From Monodelphis domestica (Eukaryota > Chordata > Mammalia > Didelphimorphia > Didelphidae): a stretch of 64,000 bases of DNA. The stretch lies in NCBI RefSeq assembly GCF_027887165.1, contig NC_077229.1:207975753-208039752 (forward strand), written 5' to 3'. Positions 40,190 through 51,727 of the stretch are shown one piece after another (position 1 is the stretch's first letter; every line of letters starts with the position of its first letter). A model generated the notes under the pieces. It made no database searches. It worked only from the letters and a program-made list of their open reading frames with translations, and had not been told where the DNA came from. The position numbers were made by a program, and so were the translations under genes.

Positions 40190-40785
40190 CAACCACTGGT
40201 AAAGAATTGGAAATTGAAGGGGTGTCCGAACAAATTGTGGTATATGTTGGTGATGGAATACTGTTGTGCAAGAAGAAATGGGTGAACAGGATGATTTCAG
40301 AAAAACCTGGAAAGATCTACATGAACAGATACAGAACAAAATAAGCAGAACTGGGAGGACTCTGCACACAGTAACACCAACATTGTACAAAGGTCATCTT
40401 TGAAAGACTTAGCTACTCTGAGCAATACAATGATCCAGGATAATTCTGAAGGGCTTATGACAAAGAAGACAATCCACCCCAGAGAAAGAACTGTTGGAGT
40501 CAGATGCAAATCCAAGCTTACAATTTTACACTTTGGTTTATTTATGGTTTTATTGGGTGTTTTTTGTTTTGGATGAGTATTCTCTTACAACAATGAGCAA
40601 TATGGAAGTATATTTTGCATGATAATACATGTGCAACCCAAATCAAATTGCTTACCATTCCTGGGAGGGAGGAGTGAAGGAAAAGAGGGGGGTAATTTGG
40701 ATCTTATAATTTCAGAAAATGTTATGTTGAAAATTGTCATAACATGTAATTGAGAAAATAAAATGTCTCTGATAAAGAAAAAATT
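40190..40785 (+). mobile_element. L1 3' end, older subfamily
   Basis: 'gaacaaattgtggtatatgt', 'gatggaatactgttgtgcaa', 'aatacaatgatccaggataa' and a 3' UTR ending in 'gagaaaataaaatgtctctg' with a short A-rich tail. Confidence 0.87.
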
Positions 40786-40789
40786 CATT

Positions 40790-41610
40790 TACTGCAGTCT
40801 GCTCGTTTCATATATAAGTAAACAGATACTCAGAGCTGGACTGATTCACCTGTGTGAATCAGTGATATATCCAGGACAAGAAATCTGGTCAACCAATTTT
40901 CCCTTCTATGAACTTTCTACTACATCATGGTTCCATCTGCAGCAGCAGCAGAAATTGGTAGAGCAGAATTCTCATCTAACATCGTTTATGAATACACAGG
41001 TTCAGATATTATGTAAGGCAACACTGATCTCAAAACTTTAACTATAAAGAAATAATCTGATTTATTCTCATTAACTTAAGTGGCCCACATGATAGGACCT
41101 CATTTTGAGAGACCAATACATTTCAAGATCCTTCTTGTAAGTTAAGAATCATGCATGATAGCAACCCCCATTATTTAATAAGCATTTCTTATATGAACAT
41201 ATCTAGGCACTTGAAGAGTTTTCTTAATCTCATCCTAGCTACCAGCATCACTACTCTTGTACTTTGGGACCAATATTAATAACTAAATAGAGTTAATAAA
41301 ACAAAAAGAAACACTGCTCTGATTTGGACATGATTTGTTACAAGGGAAAATTCTGGACAAAGATGGATAAAAGCTAATATTTGGTGCATTTTTTCTGCTT
41401 TTATTTTTTCAATTGCTAATCACATATACCTGAATTTGTGTGTGTTGAGTTCACATAAAATAAGGTCCTACTGTATTAATATGTCTTCCAGCATCAGTAT
41501 GAAGAATACTAGGTACATGATGAGAGATATGAAGGTCTGCTCTGCATAGTGAATAATAATTATGAATCGTTCAATAAATAAACTCCGAGAGGAATATGGT
41601 ATTATGGGAT
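40790..41610. other. Intergenic, no recognised feature
   Basis: No SINE, LINE or exon landmark seen. Confidence 0.4.
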
Positions 41611-41616
41611 TGCATT

Positions 41617-41815
41617 GTTGTTCAGTTGTTTTTTCAGTCATGTCTAATTCTTTGTGACTCCTTTGGGAATTTTTTGGGCAAAATCAAGAAAACCAGGGCT
41701 CATATCCTACCTCAGGCATTTAAGATCTGTGTTACCATAATCAAGTCACTCCATTTTCTGAGACTCAGTTTCCTCATCTGTAAAATGGAGAATGATAATA
41801 CACATACATATAAAG
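41617..41815. mobile_element. Type B SINE tail (antisense) joined to a MIR 3' part (sense)
   Basis: 41617-41690 is a type B tail ('ttgttcagttgttttttcag'). 41690-41815 is a sense MIR 3' part ('ctcagtttcctcatctgtaa'). Confidence 0.7.
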
Positions 41816-41824
41816 CTCTCTGCT

Positions 41825-42027
41825 AGGGATAGGTAGGTTTCTTAGTGGTTAAAGAGCCCAAGTCTGGAAATAGGAGGTCTTGGTTTTAAATCTGTCCTCA
41901 GACACTTTCTAGCTCTATGACCCTGGGCAAGTCACTTAACCCCAATTGCCAAGCATTTACCACTTTTCTGTCCTGGAAACAATGTTCAGTTCTAAGACAG
42001 AAAGTAAGGGCTTGGGGAAAAAAAAGA
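41825..42027 (+). mobile_element. Type A SINE (WSINE1-like)
   Basis: Sense copy from 'gggataggtaggtttcttag' through 'tctatgaccctgggcaagtc' to 'agaaagtaagggcttgggg'. Confidence 0.85.
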
Positions 42028-42046
42028 TCTTTGTTATCCTTTAAGT

Positions 42047-42048
42047 AT

Positions 42049-42093
<45 letters not shown>
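42047..42093. repeat. (TA)n microsatellite
   Basis: Almost pure TA alternation, about 45 bp. Confidence 0.97.
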
Positions 42094-42094
<1 letters not shown>

Positions 42095-42096
<2 letters not shown>

Positions 42097-42285
42097 TATT
42101 GCTATTGTGGAAAGGATGATGAATTTGTAATCAGAATCTTGGGTTTGAATCCTAGATTTGCTCCTTACTACCTATGACCTTGGCAAAGTCCCTTAACTTC
42201 TCTCATATATGATATCCTTGCTTATAAAATGAATCAACTGACCTCTAAGTTACTTTCCAACTCTAAATCCATGATCCTCTGACCC
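42095..42285 (+). mobile_element. MIR3-type SINE
   Basis: 'gggtttgaatcctagatttg', 'tatgaccttggcaaagtccc' and 'gacctctaagttactttcca'. Confidence 0.7.
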
Positions 42286-42336
42286 TTTGAATCAATAAAG
42301 CATTAGACTATTGTTTAAGTCCCTATAAATTCTTAT

Positions 42337-42595
42337 TTTGTTGTTGTTCAGTCATTTTCAGTCATGTATGGCTTTTTTATCCCATTTTGGGGGTTTTCTT
42401 GGCAAAGACTTTGGAGGGGCTTGCCATTTCCATCTCCAGCTCATTTTCCAGATGGGGAAACTGAGACAAGCAGGATTAAGTCACTTGCCCAGGGTCACAT
42501 AGCTAGGAAGTATCTGAGGCCAGAATTGAGCTGTGAAAGGTATCTTCCTGACTCCAGATTCAGCACTTTATCCATTGAACCACCTTGCTGCCACT
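42337..42595 (-). mobile_element. Type B SINE (Mar-1-like) with target-site duplication
   Basis: Full antisense copy. The 12-bp duplication tataaattctta lies at 42324-42335 and 42596-42607. Confidence 0.94.
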
Positions 42596-42659
42596 TATAA
42601 ATTCTTAAGAATACCAGTCAAGCCGGCTGAAAGTGACTATTTTCCTAAATATATCAGAT

Positions 42660-43115
42660 CTACATGATCCTTTATACCTCTATAGCTTTCCAAACTTAAA
42701 AAGATGTAACCCAAATCTGTTCTAACTTTTCTCAACCCCATGACATTTCTCGAGATGTATCTTTTAGCCTGTTTCCAATCCTTGGTGAAATTCTAGCACT
42801 ATTTCTAGCCCCAGCTCAATTTTATCTCCTCTGTGAAACCCATCATTCCAGCCTGTCAATATATTATTCTGATTCAAAGGCATTCATTCAGAGTCCTAGC
42901 TAATTTTCTAAGCCAAGGAAAAATGCCCAACGCATTGCACTTGAGGCCTGCTTCCTTGGGCTGTTCTCAGTTCATTAATTATTATTTTTGAGGTCTATCA
43001 TTCAACCCATTCTGAATCCTCCCAGCTTTGCTACCATACAGTACAGATTGCTTCATCTTCTCTGTGTTGATTTTATGAGTCTTGATCAAATGTTTTCCTG
43101 AAATTAAATTAAACT
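42660..43115 (-). mobile_element. Possible very diverged L3/CR1 fragment
   Basis: Weak CR1-like landmarks include 'tcattcaacccattctgaat' and 'gatcaaatgttttcctgaaa'. Assignment is tentative. Confidence 0.35.
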
Positions 43116-43117
43116 AA

Positions 43118-43530
43118 TTTTTATTGAACATCTAATGGTAAGTCCTGATACCAGGTCCTGGGAATATAAAGATTTTTTTTTTAATTACAATCCCAGGCTT
43201 CAAAGAGTTCACATTTTAGTGAAGGAAGAAGGAAAAGAGAGATATAACATAAATATGACTATAGTAGTGAGGAGTAAGAAAGAGGGAGAGAATTTGGAAA
43301 TAAAAATTTTTCAATGAAAATTTAAAATATGTGAATAAATGAATGAATGAATAGATGATGGATAAATAAACAAACATAATGAATGAATGAATGAATGAAT
43401 GAATGAATGAATAGGGAAATAACCACAGTACTAAGTAGATATTCATGGAGACAAAGGAGGGAAAGGATCAGAGAAGGCTTTAGAGAGTATGTGGCAACTA
43501 AGCTCAACCTTAAAGGAAGAAGTCAATGTA
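43118..43530 (+). repeat. Unnamed repeat family 'C' fragment with (GAAT)n insert
   Basis: 'aggtcctgggaatataaaga', 'caggcttcaaagagttcaca' and 'agagaaggctttagagagta' with 'actaagctcaaccttaaagg' match the family order. A GAAT microsatellite (43334-43413) lies inside. Confidence 0.55.
43334..43413. repeat. (GAAT)n microsatellite, imperfect
   Basis: Two GAAT runs separated by a short interrupted stretch. Confidence 0.95.
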
Positions 43531-44202
43531 AAAAAATGTACCTTTCTACAGAATTGCCCTACTTCAGCAGGCTAGTAATCTTATTGAAAGAGACAGAAAC
43601 AGAGTCAGAGAGAGAGAGAGAGAGCATGTGATTAGTGAACCTCAGGCCTCATCTGTAAAATAGAGATAATGATATTTACATCACTAACATATAGGACTAG
43701 TGAATTCATGTAATGAGGACATGAACCTTTGAAGTAGCTACCAAAAAAAAAAAAAAGGCTTGAAGCTTTACTTCTGCCATACTGGTATTTCTAGTGTCTT
43801 AAGACTTCAGTCTTACCTGAATCTCAAGGAAACTTGCTTTGTCTCTGGTGGAGGAAGGGGGAAGTATTTTATGACAAAAAAAGATTTTGGCTATGATATC
43901 CTTAGGAAATTTCCTTTGGGAGGCTTTTTAGGGGGTGATTGATATATTATTTCTATTTCTACTTTGCCCTTTGATTCTTAAAGATCTGGGAAATTTTTTA
44001 AACTATATCTTGAAATATGATGTCATCTCTCTCTTTTTTATCTTGATTTTCAAAGAGGCTGATGATTCCTAATTTTATTCCCAACTTGTCTTTAATTCAG
44101 TTGTTTTTGCTCCAAGATTCCTTACATTGTCTATTTTTTCTATCTTCTTACTTTGTAATTTGTATAATTCTTGTAGCCTCATAGAGTCATTGACTTCTGT
44201 TT

Positions 44203-44985
44203 TGTGTGAGAAAAATTAAAGGAATTATGAGGATTAGAACATCAAGGGGCTAATTGTGGGAAATGAGTGAACCACCCTGACTTCTGACTCAATTCTGGAT
44301 CTAGCCTACTTCTCTTTCTATGCAATTATGGGTCTAGTCCAACTTCTGTCCTGTGAAAAGTTTTATTCAATTGTGGGAATTGGTAGAAAACTGTATTGTA
44401 TTATTTGAACTTAGCCTTGCATAGCTGGGGAACTGGACCTCCTGTACCTGTAGTTTAGAGATCTTTAACCAAGGACCTAGATCATGTTGACCAGAAATGC
44501 AGTCTGAGCCAAAAATTGATATAAGCAATTTTCTCATAATTGTACATCTTTAGCAACCTCTATGTCTTATCTGAAAACAGATATTGTCCCCATATTCTTT
44601 TGATTGTTTATGCACATACTTGGGGAGTAGTAGAACACCTCTTTTTCTAAATCCAGGGAAATGCATTTGTTCACTCTCCCCATCCCAACTGGGAAAGGCC
44701 CTAATCTTTCCTTCAACTTTCCTTCAACTAGAAATCAGATTACCTAATTATTATAATTTCCTTTCAATTAATTGGTCTTTTTTGAGTAATTGTTTTCATT
44801 GTATAAAAGTATCACCTCTGTATTCGAGGTCCAGCCTTAAGCTGAGGAAGGGGCCTCTAGTCCCAACTGGTTGGGCAATTGGCAATTTAATAAATAGATA
44901 TGGTCAGAAGACAGAATCTTTGTTTTCTGGGTCATTTCATCTTTCATTCTAATTTGTAGTGAGTGTGTGACTTTGACAATGTTAC
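44203..44985 (+). mobile_element. Possible solo LTR of an endogenous retrovirus
   Basis: A block of about 780 bp begins TGTGAG and ends near ACA. Near its 3' end it carries 'gggcaatttaataaatagat' (AATAAA) followed by 'tgttttctgggtcatttcat'. No convincing duplication flanks it and no viral ORF is present. Confidence 0.35.
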
Positions 44986-46170
44986 AAAAATTTTGTACCA
45001 CACTATCAATTCTCTTTCTTGTACAGCTCTCATTTCTCTTCCAACTGCCAACTGTACACCAGTTTCTAGCAGGGCTTGTGGAAATCTAGATATCTAGACA
45101 TTGGTCCTCATCACTCTCAGGCACAATGACAAGCAGCTTCCTGTTCTGGCTATGCAAATGGGATGCTATAAATCACTCTGTGCATCTCTTGACTCAGGAA
45201 GTCATTAACTGAGAATTGCAGGGCATATGTTTAGGGCAGAGAAAAACCACAGGTGCAAGCCACCATGCATATAAAAAGGTACATGCTAAATAGAGGAAGG
45301 AGCCAAAACAGAACCCCAAAGACAGTTAAAAAGAAGCACTATAATCCTGCATATAGGAAGTAGAGCAACCAGAAATGGTGGACCACAGTTTAAGTCTCAT
45401 TCTTTGGCTGCCTATCAACATGAGCATAATATACTTGGAAAGGTGATTTTTTACTTGGGTGGTCATGAAGAGAGCAGTCCCAGAATATGAGATAAGCTGA
45501 GGATCCTTATTGGAGGGGATGTGAGAAGGAATAATGTGTAACAGGAAAATTTCACTGGAGGATACACAGTAGGCAATCTCAGTTTTGGTGAGAAGTCCAG
45601 CACAGGGAAGAAAGTGGACTATCTTGATCTGAATGTCTAACACTAAAAATATAGTCCCAAACCCTGGGCCAAGAGAAGATCCATAGCAAAATCCCTTTCC
45701 CCACAATACCATGTAGGCACATCAGTACCTCCTGTGAAGTTTGGTGAGTTGTGCTGAATTATACCGATAATTCATCAATATTCTCGGTTCTTTGACTTCC
45801 TATTCAAGCAATGGCAAGAGGTTCCTATGAAGTATATGAAAGTCTTCTAGAACCTAAATTAAGGCATTATATGTATTCATTTTGGGAGAGCTTGGTTGGT
45901 CCCTTTCAGATAAATTAACCTGGCTCATCATAATTCCTTACTTATTGGCTCTTATCCAACATTGTTTGAATATTGAGTTCCACATCTGGTCATGGGTAGT
46001 CTTCTATCCAAAGTTCTAGCTCTTTCACAGCTCACCCAAATGGCTCCATTTGTACTATATATCTTTTATATCAGACCTTAATTAGTAAAAATGCAAATAT
46101 TTTCCCAATTAAATGCTTATCTTCTAATTCTCATTGCACTGATTTTATTCATGAAAAAGTTTTAAAATTT
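44986..46170. other. Intergenic, unassigned
   Basis: A 128-codon minus-strand frame (45712-45326) has no domain or motif I recognise. No SINE landmark is visible in this stretch. Confidence 0.4.
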
Positions 46171-46175
46171 TATCT

Positions 46176-46375
46176 AGGGCAGCTGAGTAGTACAGTATCA
46201 GGCCTGGAGTTGAAAGGGCCTGGGTTCAAATGTGACCTCAGACACTTCCTAGTTGTGTGACTTAACCCCAATTGCCTAGTACTTACCACTCTTCTGCCTT
46301 GGAAATGGTGCTGAGAATAAATTCTTAGACAGAAGGTAAAGGTTGCTTTGTTGTTTGTTTGTTTGTTTTTTAATC
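46176..46375 (+). mobile_element. Type A SINE (WSINE1-like)
   Basis: Sense copy with a small gap in the core; tail 'cagaaggtaaaggttgcttt' runs into (GTTT)n. Confidence 0.85.
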
Positions 46376-46414
46376 ATATAACCTAAACCATTTATTTTAT
46401 GCCCTTTGGTCATA

Positions 46415-46545
46415 TTTATTAATAGCTAACATTTATATAGCACTTCAAGATTTGCAAAGTCCTTTACATGTTACCTCATTTAATCCTCATAACAAGATAA
46501 GGTAAGTGTTAATTGGTACCATTCCCATTTACAGAAGAGAAAGCA
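46415..46545 (-). mobile_element. MIR SINE fragment
   Basis: 'catttatatagcacttcaag', 'catttaatcctcataacaag' and 'cccatttacagaagagaaag' in antisense order. Confidence 0.75.
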
Positions 46546-46559
46546 GATATAAGCATTTT

Positions 46560-46735
46560 AGAGTCAATAAACCTTTTTTAAGTACCTACTATGTGCTGGG
46601 AACTGTGCTAACTGCTGGGAATACAAAGAAAGATATGACAGTTCCTGCCTCCGAGGACCTCACAATATGGTGGAGAAAGACAATACATAAGAAGAAGCTG
46701 GAGTCAGGGGAAGGGTGGTATGGGAAATGATCTGA
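46560..46735 (+). repeat. Unnamed repeat family 'C', 5' part
   Basis: 'aagtacctactatgtgctgg', 'gaactgtgctaactgctggg' and 'cctccgaggacctcacaata' are the family's opening landmarks. Confidence 0.65.
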
Positions 46736-46751
46736 GGAGCTGAGAGTTTCA

Positions 46752-47405
46752 GAGCTGATTTCATCTTGCAGAATGATGAGTCTCTGGAGATCATGGGATC
46801 TAGGAAAACAGCCAAGTGAAAAACAATTAGGTAGATTCCCTGGGCACCCTCCTTAAATGGAGGAGGATTTGAGAGTAGTTCTCCAATGTATACCCTACAT
46901 CTTCTTCAATCAGAGGGGGAGGGAAAAGCCCTGGGGTAAGGGCAGCTGAAGAAGTTTGAGTTTCTCAATTCATATCCTACAGGATGAGTTTCTGAAGATC
47001 AAGAAATCCGAAAAAAGTAACCAAATGGTAAATGAAATGGCTTTCCATGGTTCATGGTTCATAAATATCTGGGACAGAATCTGATTCCAAATTCAGCTAT
47101 CTATATATTAAGCTACTTAATAATCTATCTCATATTTAGTTAATATTCTCCTCGACCACAATTATACAAAGTACCTTCTTGTAGTCTCCTTTAATTTGGT
47201 GTCAAAAGTTTGACACTAACCTTGAGCTCTGAAGGACTCCGCCACACAGACATGTAAGGGAAATCAGAGTTGATTTCATCCTGTAGAATGATGAGCCTCT
47301 GGAGATCATGGAATCTAGGAAAGCAATCAACTGGAAAATAATGAGGTAGATTCCCTGGGCACTCTCCTTAAATGGAGGAGGATTTGGGAGTAGTTCTCCA
47401 TTGTA
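46752..47405 (+). repeat. Direct duplication: two 139-bp units at 46752-46890 and 47267-47405
   Basis: Both units are exactly 139 bp, from 'gagctgatttcatcttgcag'/'gagttgatttcatcctgtag' to 'ctccaatgta'/'ctccattgta'. They differ at only a minority of sites without indels. A shorter related piece ('gatgagtttctgaagatcaa') lies between them near 46983. Family unknown. Confidence 0.9.
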
Positions 47406-47409
47406 AGGA

Positions 47410-48700
47410 GAATATTTCCTGTGAAGTAGAGGCAGAATCAGTAGGCAGATGGTCCCAGTAGGTGGAAAACCATGAGAACTAGAAGAGGAAGAATCATCAC
47501 AGGGTCAAATATAACGAATTTAGTTTCATACAGGAGCCCTTCAGATACTTGTAGATTACTCCCATGTCCCCTCTTTACAGAAGTGTGCAAGAGCCAGCTC
47601 TGACCAGGCTTTCTTGAACCAGCTAGCTTTCTTGGCTCTAGCTGGTTTGCTAGAGCCAATTGTTAAATTTTCAGTGTGAGCATTTATACTTTAGAAATCC
47701 AAACCTACCATCCATTGTTTCATTGTTCTGTTAATTGTCTAAACTTCAGAAAGTGTTAACATAATGCAGATTAAATTTAAAAGTATGTGCAAATATTTTT
47801 TCCATCATTGAACATTTACCAGCACACTGCTATATTGATTTGTAAACACTCCTTGACCTCAGCAGGAGTATAGTAGAGGGCTCAAGGAATGAAGTCATTC
47901 ACACACTGGAAGCCTAGTAATTGTAGTCAAGACAGATTATGAAAGACAAGCCAAGAAGCTGCTAGAATTGATGTGTCCACTTTCCCCCACCCTCTTTATT
48001 CCAGCCATTAGTTACTCTTTGTTTTTCAGAATAAAATTCATATTAGCATTTCTACTTGTCATTTCCTCGACTTTTAGAAACATAAAATTATCATTAAGCA
48101 AGTCAAAAATTTATCAGCTTCTCTGCTTTAGGGAGCAGGGAGTTCCAGGTGATTTCCATTCTGTGCCTTTCAAATAAGCCTATCCTTTAAGGATTGTATT
48201 CCAGTCCTGAATCCTCTATCATCAAGTGACACCGATTAGTAATATCCATGAGGCCAAATTTGCCTCCTTGCATTAAGAACTCTAGATCTCTCCATTCATC
48301 TTCTGTACTAAGGTGTGGTTATGCCTTGTCCTATGTCCATAACCTATGTCCAGGTTATACCTGGATATTTGAGGTTATGGCGTCTCACGTGTTTTGAGGA
48401 TTGCCGGCTATTGTTCCCATGTTGTACATGGGACAACTCCATGATATCTGCCTTGGGGGTTTGTTTGTTTGTTTTTCATTTCCCTCTACTTTCAGTTTAA
48501 AACTCTTTGATTATATTTATTAGATTCCAGGCATGTTGGTTTTTACTAGTCTTTATCAGGTGCATTCCTTCCCTGGTAAAATTTTCATCATTCCTACATT
48601 TAAACCATGATTCAGACAGCTAAAGCCTTTTCTCTGCCATCATTTTCTTAGGCTATTCACTAACCAAGTCTGCTCATCTCTTCCCAAGTTTCTTTAAGTA
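47410..48700. other. Intergenic, unassigned old sequence
   Basis: 'caattgttaaattttcagtg' (47656) looks repeat-derived, but I cannot name it. No coding signal is visible. Confidence 0.4.
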
Positions 48701-48701
48701 G

Positions 48702-49321
48702 TGATTGTTGTGATTCACTTGAGTCTAATTCTTTGTAACCTCATGAACCACAGAACACAAATACTATGGATGGATTTTCTTAGCAAAGATCCTGGAGTGG
48801 TTTGCATTTCCTTCTTCAGTGAAACAAGACAAGGAGGGTTAAGCTGACTTGCCCAGGATCATACAACTAGTGTCTGAGGCTGAATTTGAATTCAGGTCTT
48901 CCTGACTCCAGGTCCAGGTCTCTACTCACTGTGCTACCTAGCTTCATCCAAGGCAAAGAGGTTAAGTGACTTTCCTAGAGTCACATAACTAATAAGTATC
49001 TGAGGCTATATATAAACTCAGGTTTCCTGACTCCAAGCTCAGTATTCTCTCCAATGAGTCCTCTAGCTTCCTCCTTTAAACAGTTAATTGTTCATTCATT
49101 TAAGTCTTATTTTACTCTTTTGTTCCCCATTTGGGGTGTTCTTGCCAAAGATACTGGAATGATTCAGCATTCCCTTCTCTGGCTCATTTTACAGATGAGG
49201 CAAACAGGGTTAAGTGACTTGCCCAGGGTCACATAACTAGTAAGTGTCTGAGGTTGGGTTTTAATTCAGGTGTTCCTGACTCCAGGTCTGGTGCTCTGTC
49301 CACTGTACTACCTAGTTGCCT
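48702..49321 (-). mobile_element. Three antisense CORE-SINEs in tandem
   Basis: A type B copy (48702-48945) is followed by a CORE fragment (48950-49070) and a second type B copy (49084-49321). Each repeats the 'aagtgacttgcccagg'/'aagtgactttcctagag' core. Confidence 0.8.
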
Positions 49322-49705
49322 AATTTGAACCTAAGCCTTCAAATTTGAACATTTTCTCTGCTTTTTGCTGCCAGGGAGGATATGAAAAGGGAGAGGGGGA
49401 TGACAGTGACAATATAGAGGAAGAACCAAAGAGACTTGGTGACTGATTAAACATGGGAGAAAGCAGAGTAAGTGAGAAAAATTTGGGGCCAAAGTTATTG
49501 AGAGAAAAACAATAATGACAATAGAAATGGGAAAATCTATAGAATGAGTTATTTAGGTGAATGAAGGAGGATGATTAATGTGATTATAGATGCATGGAGT
49601 TTGAAGTGATGTTAAAACTTTAAAGTCTCAAAGAACTCTATGCAGTTGTAAATCATAATATCACAGAAATTGAGTTGGAATAAACCTCAGTGGTCATCTG
49701 ATCCA

Positions 49706-50170
49706 GTGGTGTCAAATTCAAGTAGAAATAGGGGCCACTAAATATACATCTATCTATCTATCTATCTATCTTCAGGTTACATATTGACTTAGATAACCAC
49801 ATATTAACATTATCTGTGATCTATTGTATTTTTGAGCAGCTATGTGGCACAATATAGAGAGCTCCCATATCTTCCTATGTTCAAATCTACTTCAGACAAT
49901 TACTAGCTCTGTGACCCTATGCAAGTCACTTAAACTTTTTTATGTTTGCATTAGTTTCCTCATATGTAAAATGAGTTGGAGAAGGAAACAGCAAACCTCT
50001 CCAATATCTTTGCCAAGGAAAAAGCAAATGGGGTTATGAAGATTCAAAGAAGACTCAACAACAATAAAGTATATTTTCACTTATTTTGCTAAATATTTCC
50101 CAGTTACATTTTAATCTGGTTAGGTTGTACTTCAGGAGTGCTGCCAGCCTCTGGACACATCTTTGACACT
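49706..50170. mobile_element. Probable nonautonomous DNA transposon split by a type B SINE
   Basis: It opens 'cagtggtgtcaaattcaagt' and closes near 'catctttgacactta', roughly complementary ends. Interior 'cacatattaacattatctgt' and 'tttcccagttacattttaat' flank the SINE at 49838-50067. No clear target-site duplication was found. A (TCTA)n run lies at 49747-49772. Confidence 0.55.
49838..50067 (+). mobile_element. Type B SINE (Mar-1-like)
   Basis: Sense copy from 'gcagctatgtggcacaatat' to 'gactcaacaacaata'. Confidence 0.87.
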
Positions 50171-50236
50171 TACCATTTGGTTTAACTCAAACAGGTAATC
50201 CATTCTGCAACATTCTTGACCAATAGCCATCTAGAG

Positions 50237-50778
50237 CTGTGATAGTGAACTTATGGCATGTGTGCCAAAAAGGGCACACAGGTACCTCTCTATGGGCATG
50301 TATCCATCACCTGCCAGAGTTTGTTACTAGAAAAGCAGATGGCCTTGGACAGAGCTGTTCCCTTCCCTCTCTCCACTGGCCTGAGAGCATTTTTTTTTAC
50401 CTGCCCCTCTTCCCAGCAGCCCAGTGGGAGTGCTTCCTCCCTCCCCTGCATGGGTTAAGGTAGACAGGTCACAGACAGAAGAGCTGGAGTGGAGTGGAGT
50501 GCTTCAGCCACTTCCCTCTCTAACTGTAACTCTAAATTCATTTCTAACCCTAAATTCATTTCTAACCCTAACCCTACCCCTGAGGACACCTTTTCACTTG
50601 ATCTACCCCTCTGCCCAGAAGCCCAATGGGAGAGCTTTCTCCTTCCCCTGACTGAGGTAAGGCAGCAGTGCAGCACTCAGTCTGGGGAGGACTGGGGGAT
50701 GAGTGCAGGGCATGTACACAAGCTGGGGGGTGGGGTGGGGTATAAGGCACCCAGTCTCTAAAAGGTTTGCCATCACTG
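50237..50778. mobile_element. Nonautonomous hAT element with 8-bp target-site duplication
   Basis: The 542-bp element is flanked by a perfect 8-bp duplication, atctagag (50229-50236 and 50779-50786). Its ends are imperfect inverted repeats (ctgtgatagtgaactt; the other end reads cagtgatggcaaacct in reverse complement, 11 of 16 matching). Eight-base duplications are typical of hAT elements. The interior holds no transposase but has short CCCTAA-like repeats at 50545-50573. Confidence 0.85.
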
Positions 50779-50858
50779 ATCTAGAGTGTGTTTGAAGGCC
50801 TCAGTGGCAAGGAATTGAGTACGTACTTTGACAGCCCATTCTACTAGGATGAGGTTAT

Positions 50859-51000
50859 TTTTCTTTCTTTCTGCCTTCCTCCCTCTTTCCCTCTCTTTTT
50901 TCTTTCTTCCTTTATTTCTTTTCTTTTTTTCTTCCTTTCTTCCTACTTTCCTTCCTTTCTTTCTCTTCCTTCCTTTTCCTTCCTTCCCTTCTTTCTGTAG
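50859..51000 (+). repeat. CT-rich tract, degenerate A-tail of the 7SL pseudogene
   Basis: Mixed (TTCC)n/(TTTC)n, purine-rich on the strand of the pseudogene. Open frames here are artefacts. Confidence 0.8.
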
Positions 51001-51284
51001 CACCTTGAGGTTTCCCAATTTGGCTTAGGGTGGAAGTGCAGCAGAGAGTCACCACTAGTTAGCATGTGAGCTTTGACTTGCTCTATTTTTGACCTGGGCT
51101 AGTTTGTCCCTTCTTAGGCAGCCTAATGATCTACTCTTAGGAGCTCACCATATTGGTACTAGAATTGGTAAGGACACCAGTTTAGCTCAGCCCACTATAC
51201 CTCAGAACCCCTGAACTTGGTGATCCACTCTCTTTGGCCTTCCCTGTGGCAGGAATCGCAGGTATATACTACCACACTTAGCTC
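51001..51284 (-). pseudogene. 7SL RNA (signal recognition particle RNA) retropseudogene
   Basis: Known: 7SL RNA is the ~300-nt RNA scaffold of the signal recognition particle. The minus strand here reads through the whole molecule in order: 'gtggtagtatatacctgcga' near the 5' end, 'ccaatatggtgagctcct', 'aggctgcctaagaagg', 'gcccaggtcaaaaatagagc' and a 3' part with 'ctgctgcacttccaccct'. Conserved anchors with human 7SL include AATATGGTGA, TTGCCTAAG-like GCTGCCTAAG and CCCAGGTC. Divergence is heavy, so it is a dead copy. The CT-rich tract at 50859-51000 is purine-rich on this strand, where an A tail from L1-driven retrotransposition would lie. Confidence 0.85.
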
Positions 51285-51431
51285 AAAATTAAATCTTTGG
51301 GAAGTTTCTCCTTATATAAAGTTAAAATTTTGCCACATTGCTCTTGGTTCTACCCTCTAGGACTAAACATAAAATATCCAATCTCTCTTCAACATAATAG
51401 CCTACCAAGTGTTCAGCTAAAGACTATGATG

Positions 51432-51638
51432 AGGGTAGCTAGCTGCCTCAGTGGATTCAAGATCCAAACCTGGAGACAAAAGGTCCTGGGTTCAAATCTG
51501 TCTTCAGACACTGCCTAGCTGTGTGCCTCTGGGCAAGTCACTTAACCCCCATTGTCTAGTCTTTATCATTCTTCTGCCTTGGAACCAATATTTAGTATTG
51601 ATTCTAAGATGAGAGGTAAAGGTTTAAAAAAAAAAACT
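51432..51638 (+). mobile_element. Type A SINE (WSINE1-like)
   Basis: Sense copy from 'gagggtagctagctgcctca' to 'gatgagaggtaaaggtttaa' and an A run. Confidence 0.88.
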
Positions 51639-51727
51639 AGAATGGTCAAATCAACAAGTATTCATAATATACCTGGTCTATGTAAACTTTAGATTACTCC
51701 ACCCTACTTAGTCTAACAAAAACAGGA

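Larger units (their letters stand above)
50787..51432 (-). mobile_element. L3/CR1 LINE split by a 7SL pseudogene
   Basis: Antisense L3 landmarks 'aaggcctcagtggcaaggaa' and 'cagcccattctactaggatg' lie to the left of the insertion. 'tgggaagtttctccttatat' and 'gctcttggttctaccctcta' lie to the right. Confidence 0.75.

Noticed and set aside
43334..43413. Regular GAAT units suggestive of a CRISPR-like array
   Set aside because: Four-base units without spacers are a microsatellite, and the genome is mammalian.
45326..45712. 128-codon minus-strand frame
   Set aside because: No domain, signal or conserved motif, no splice context, and no strong start context. Probably chance.
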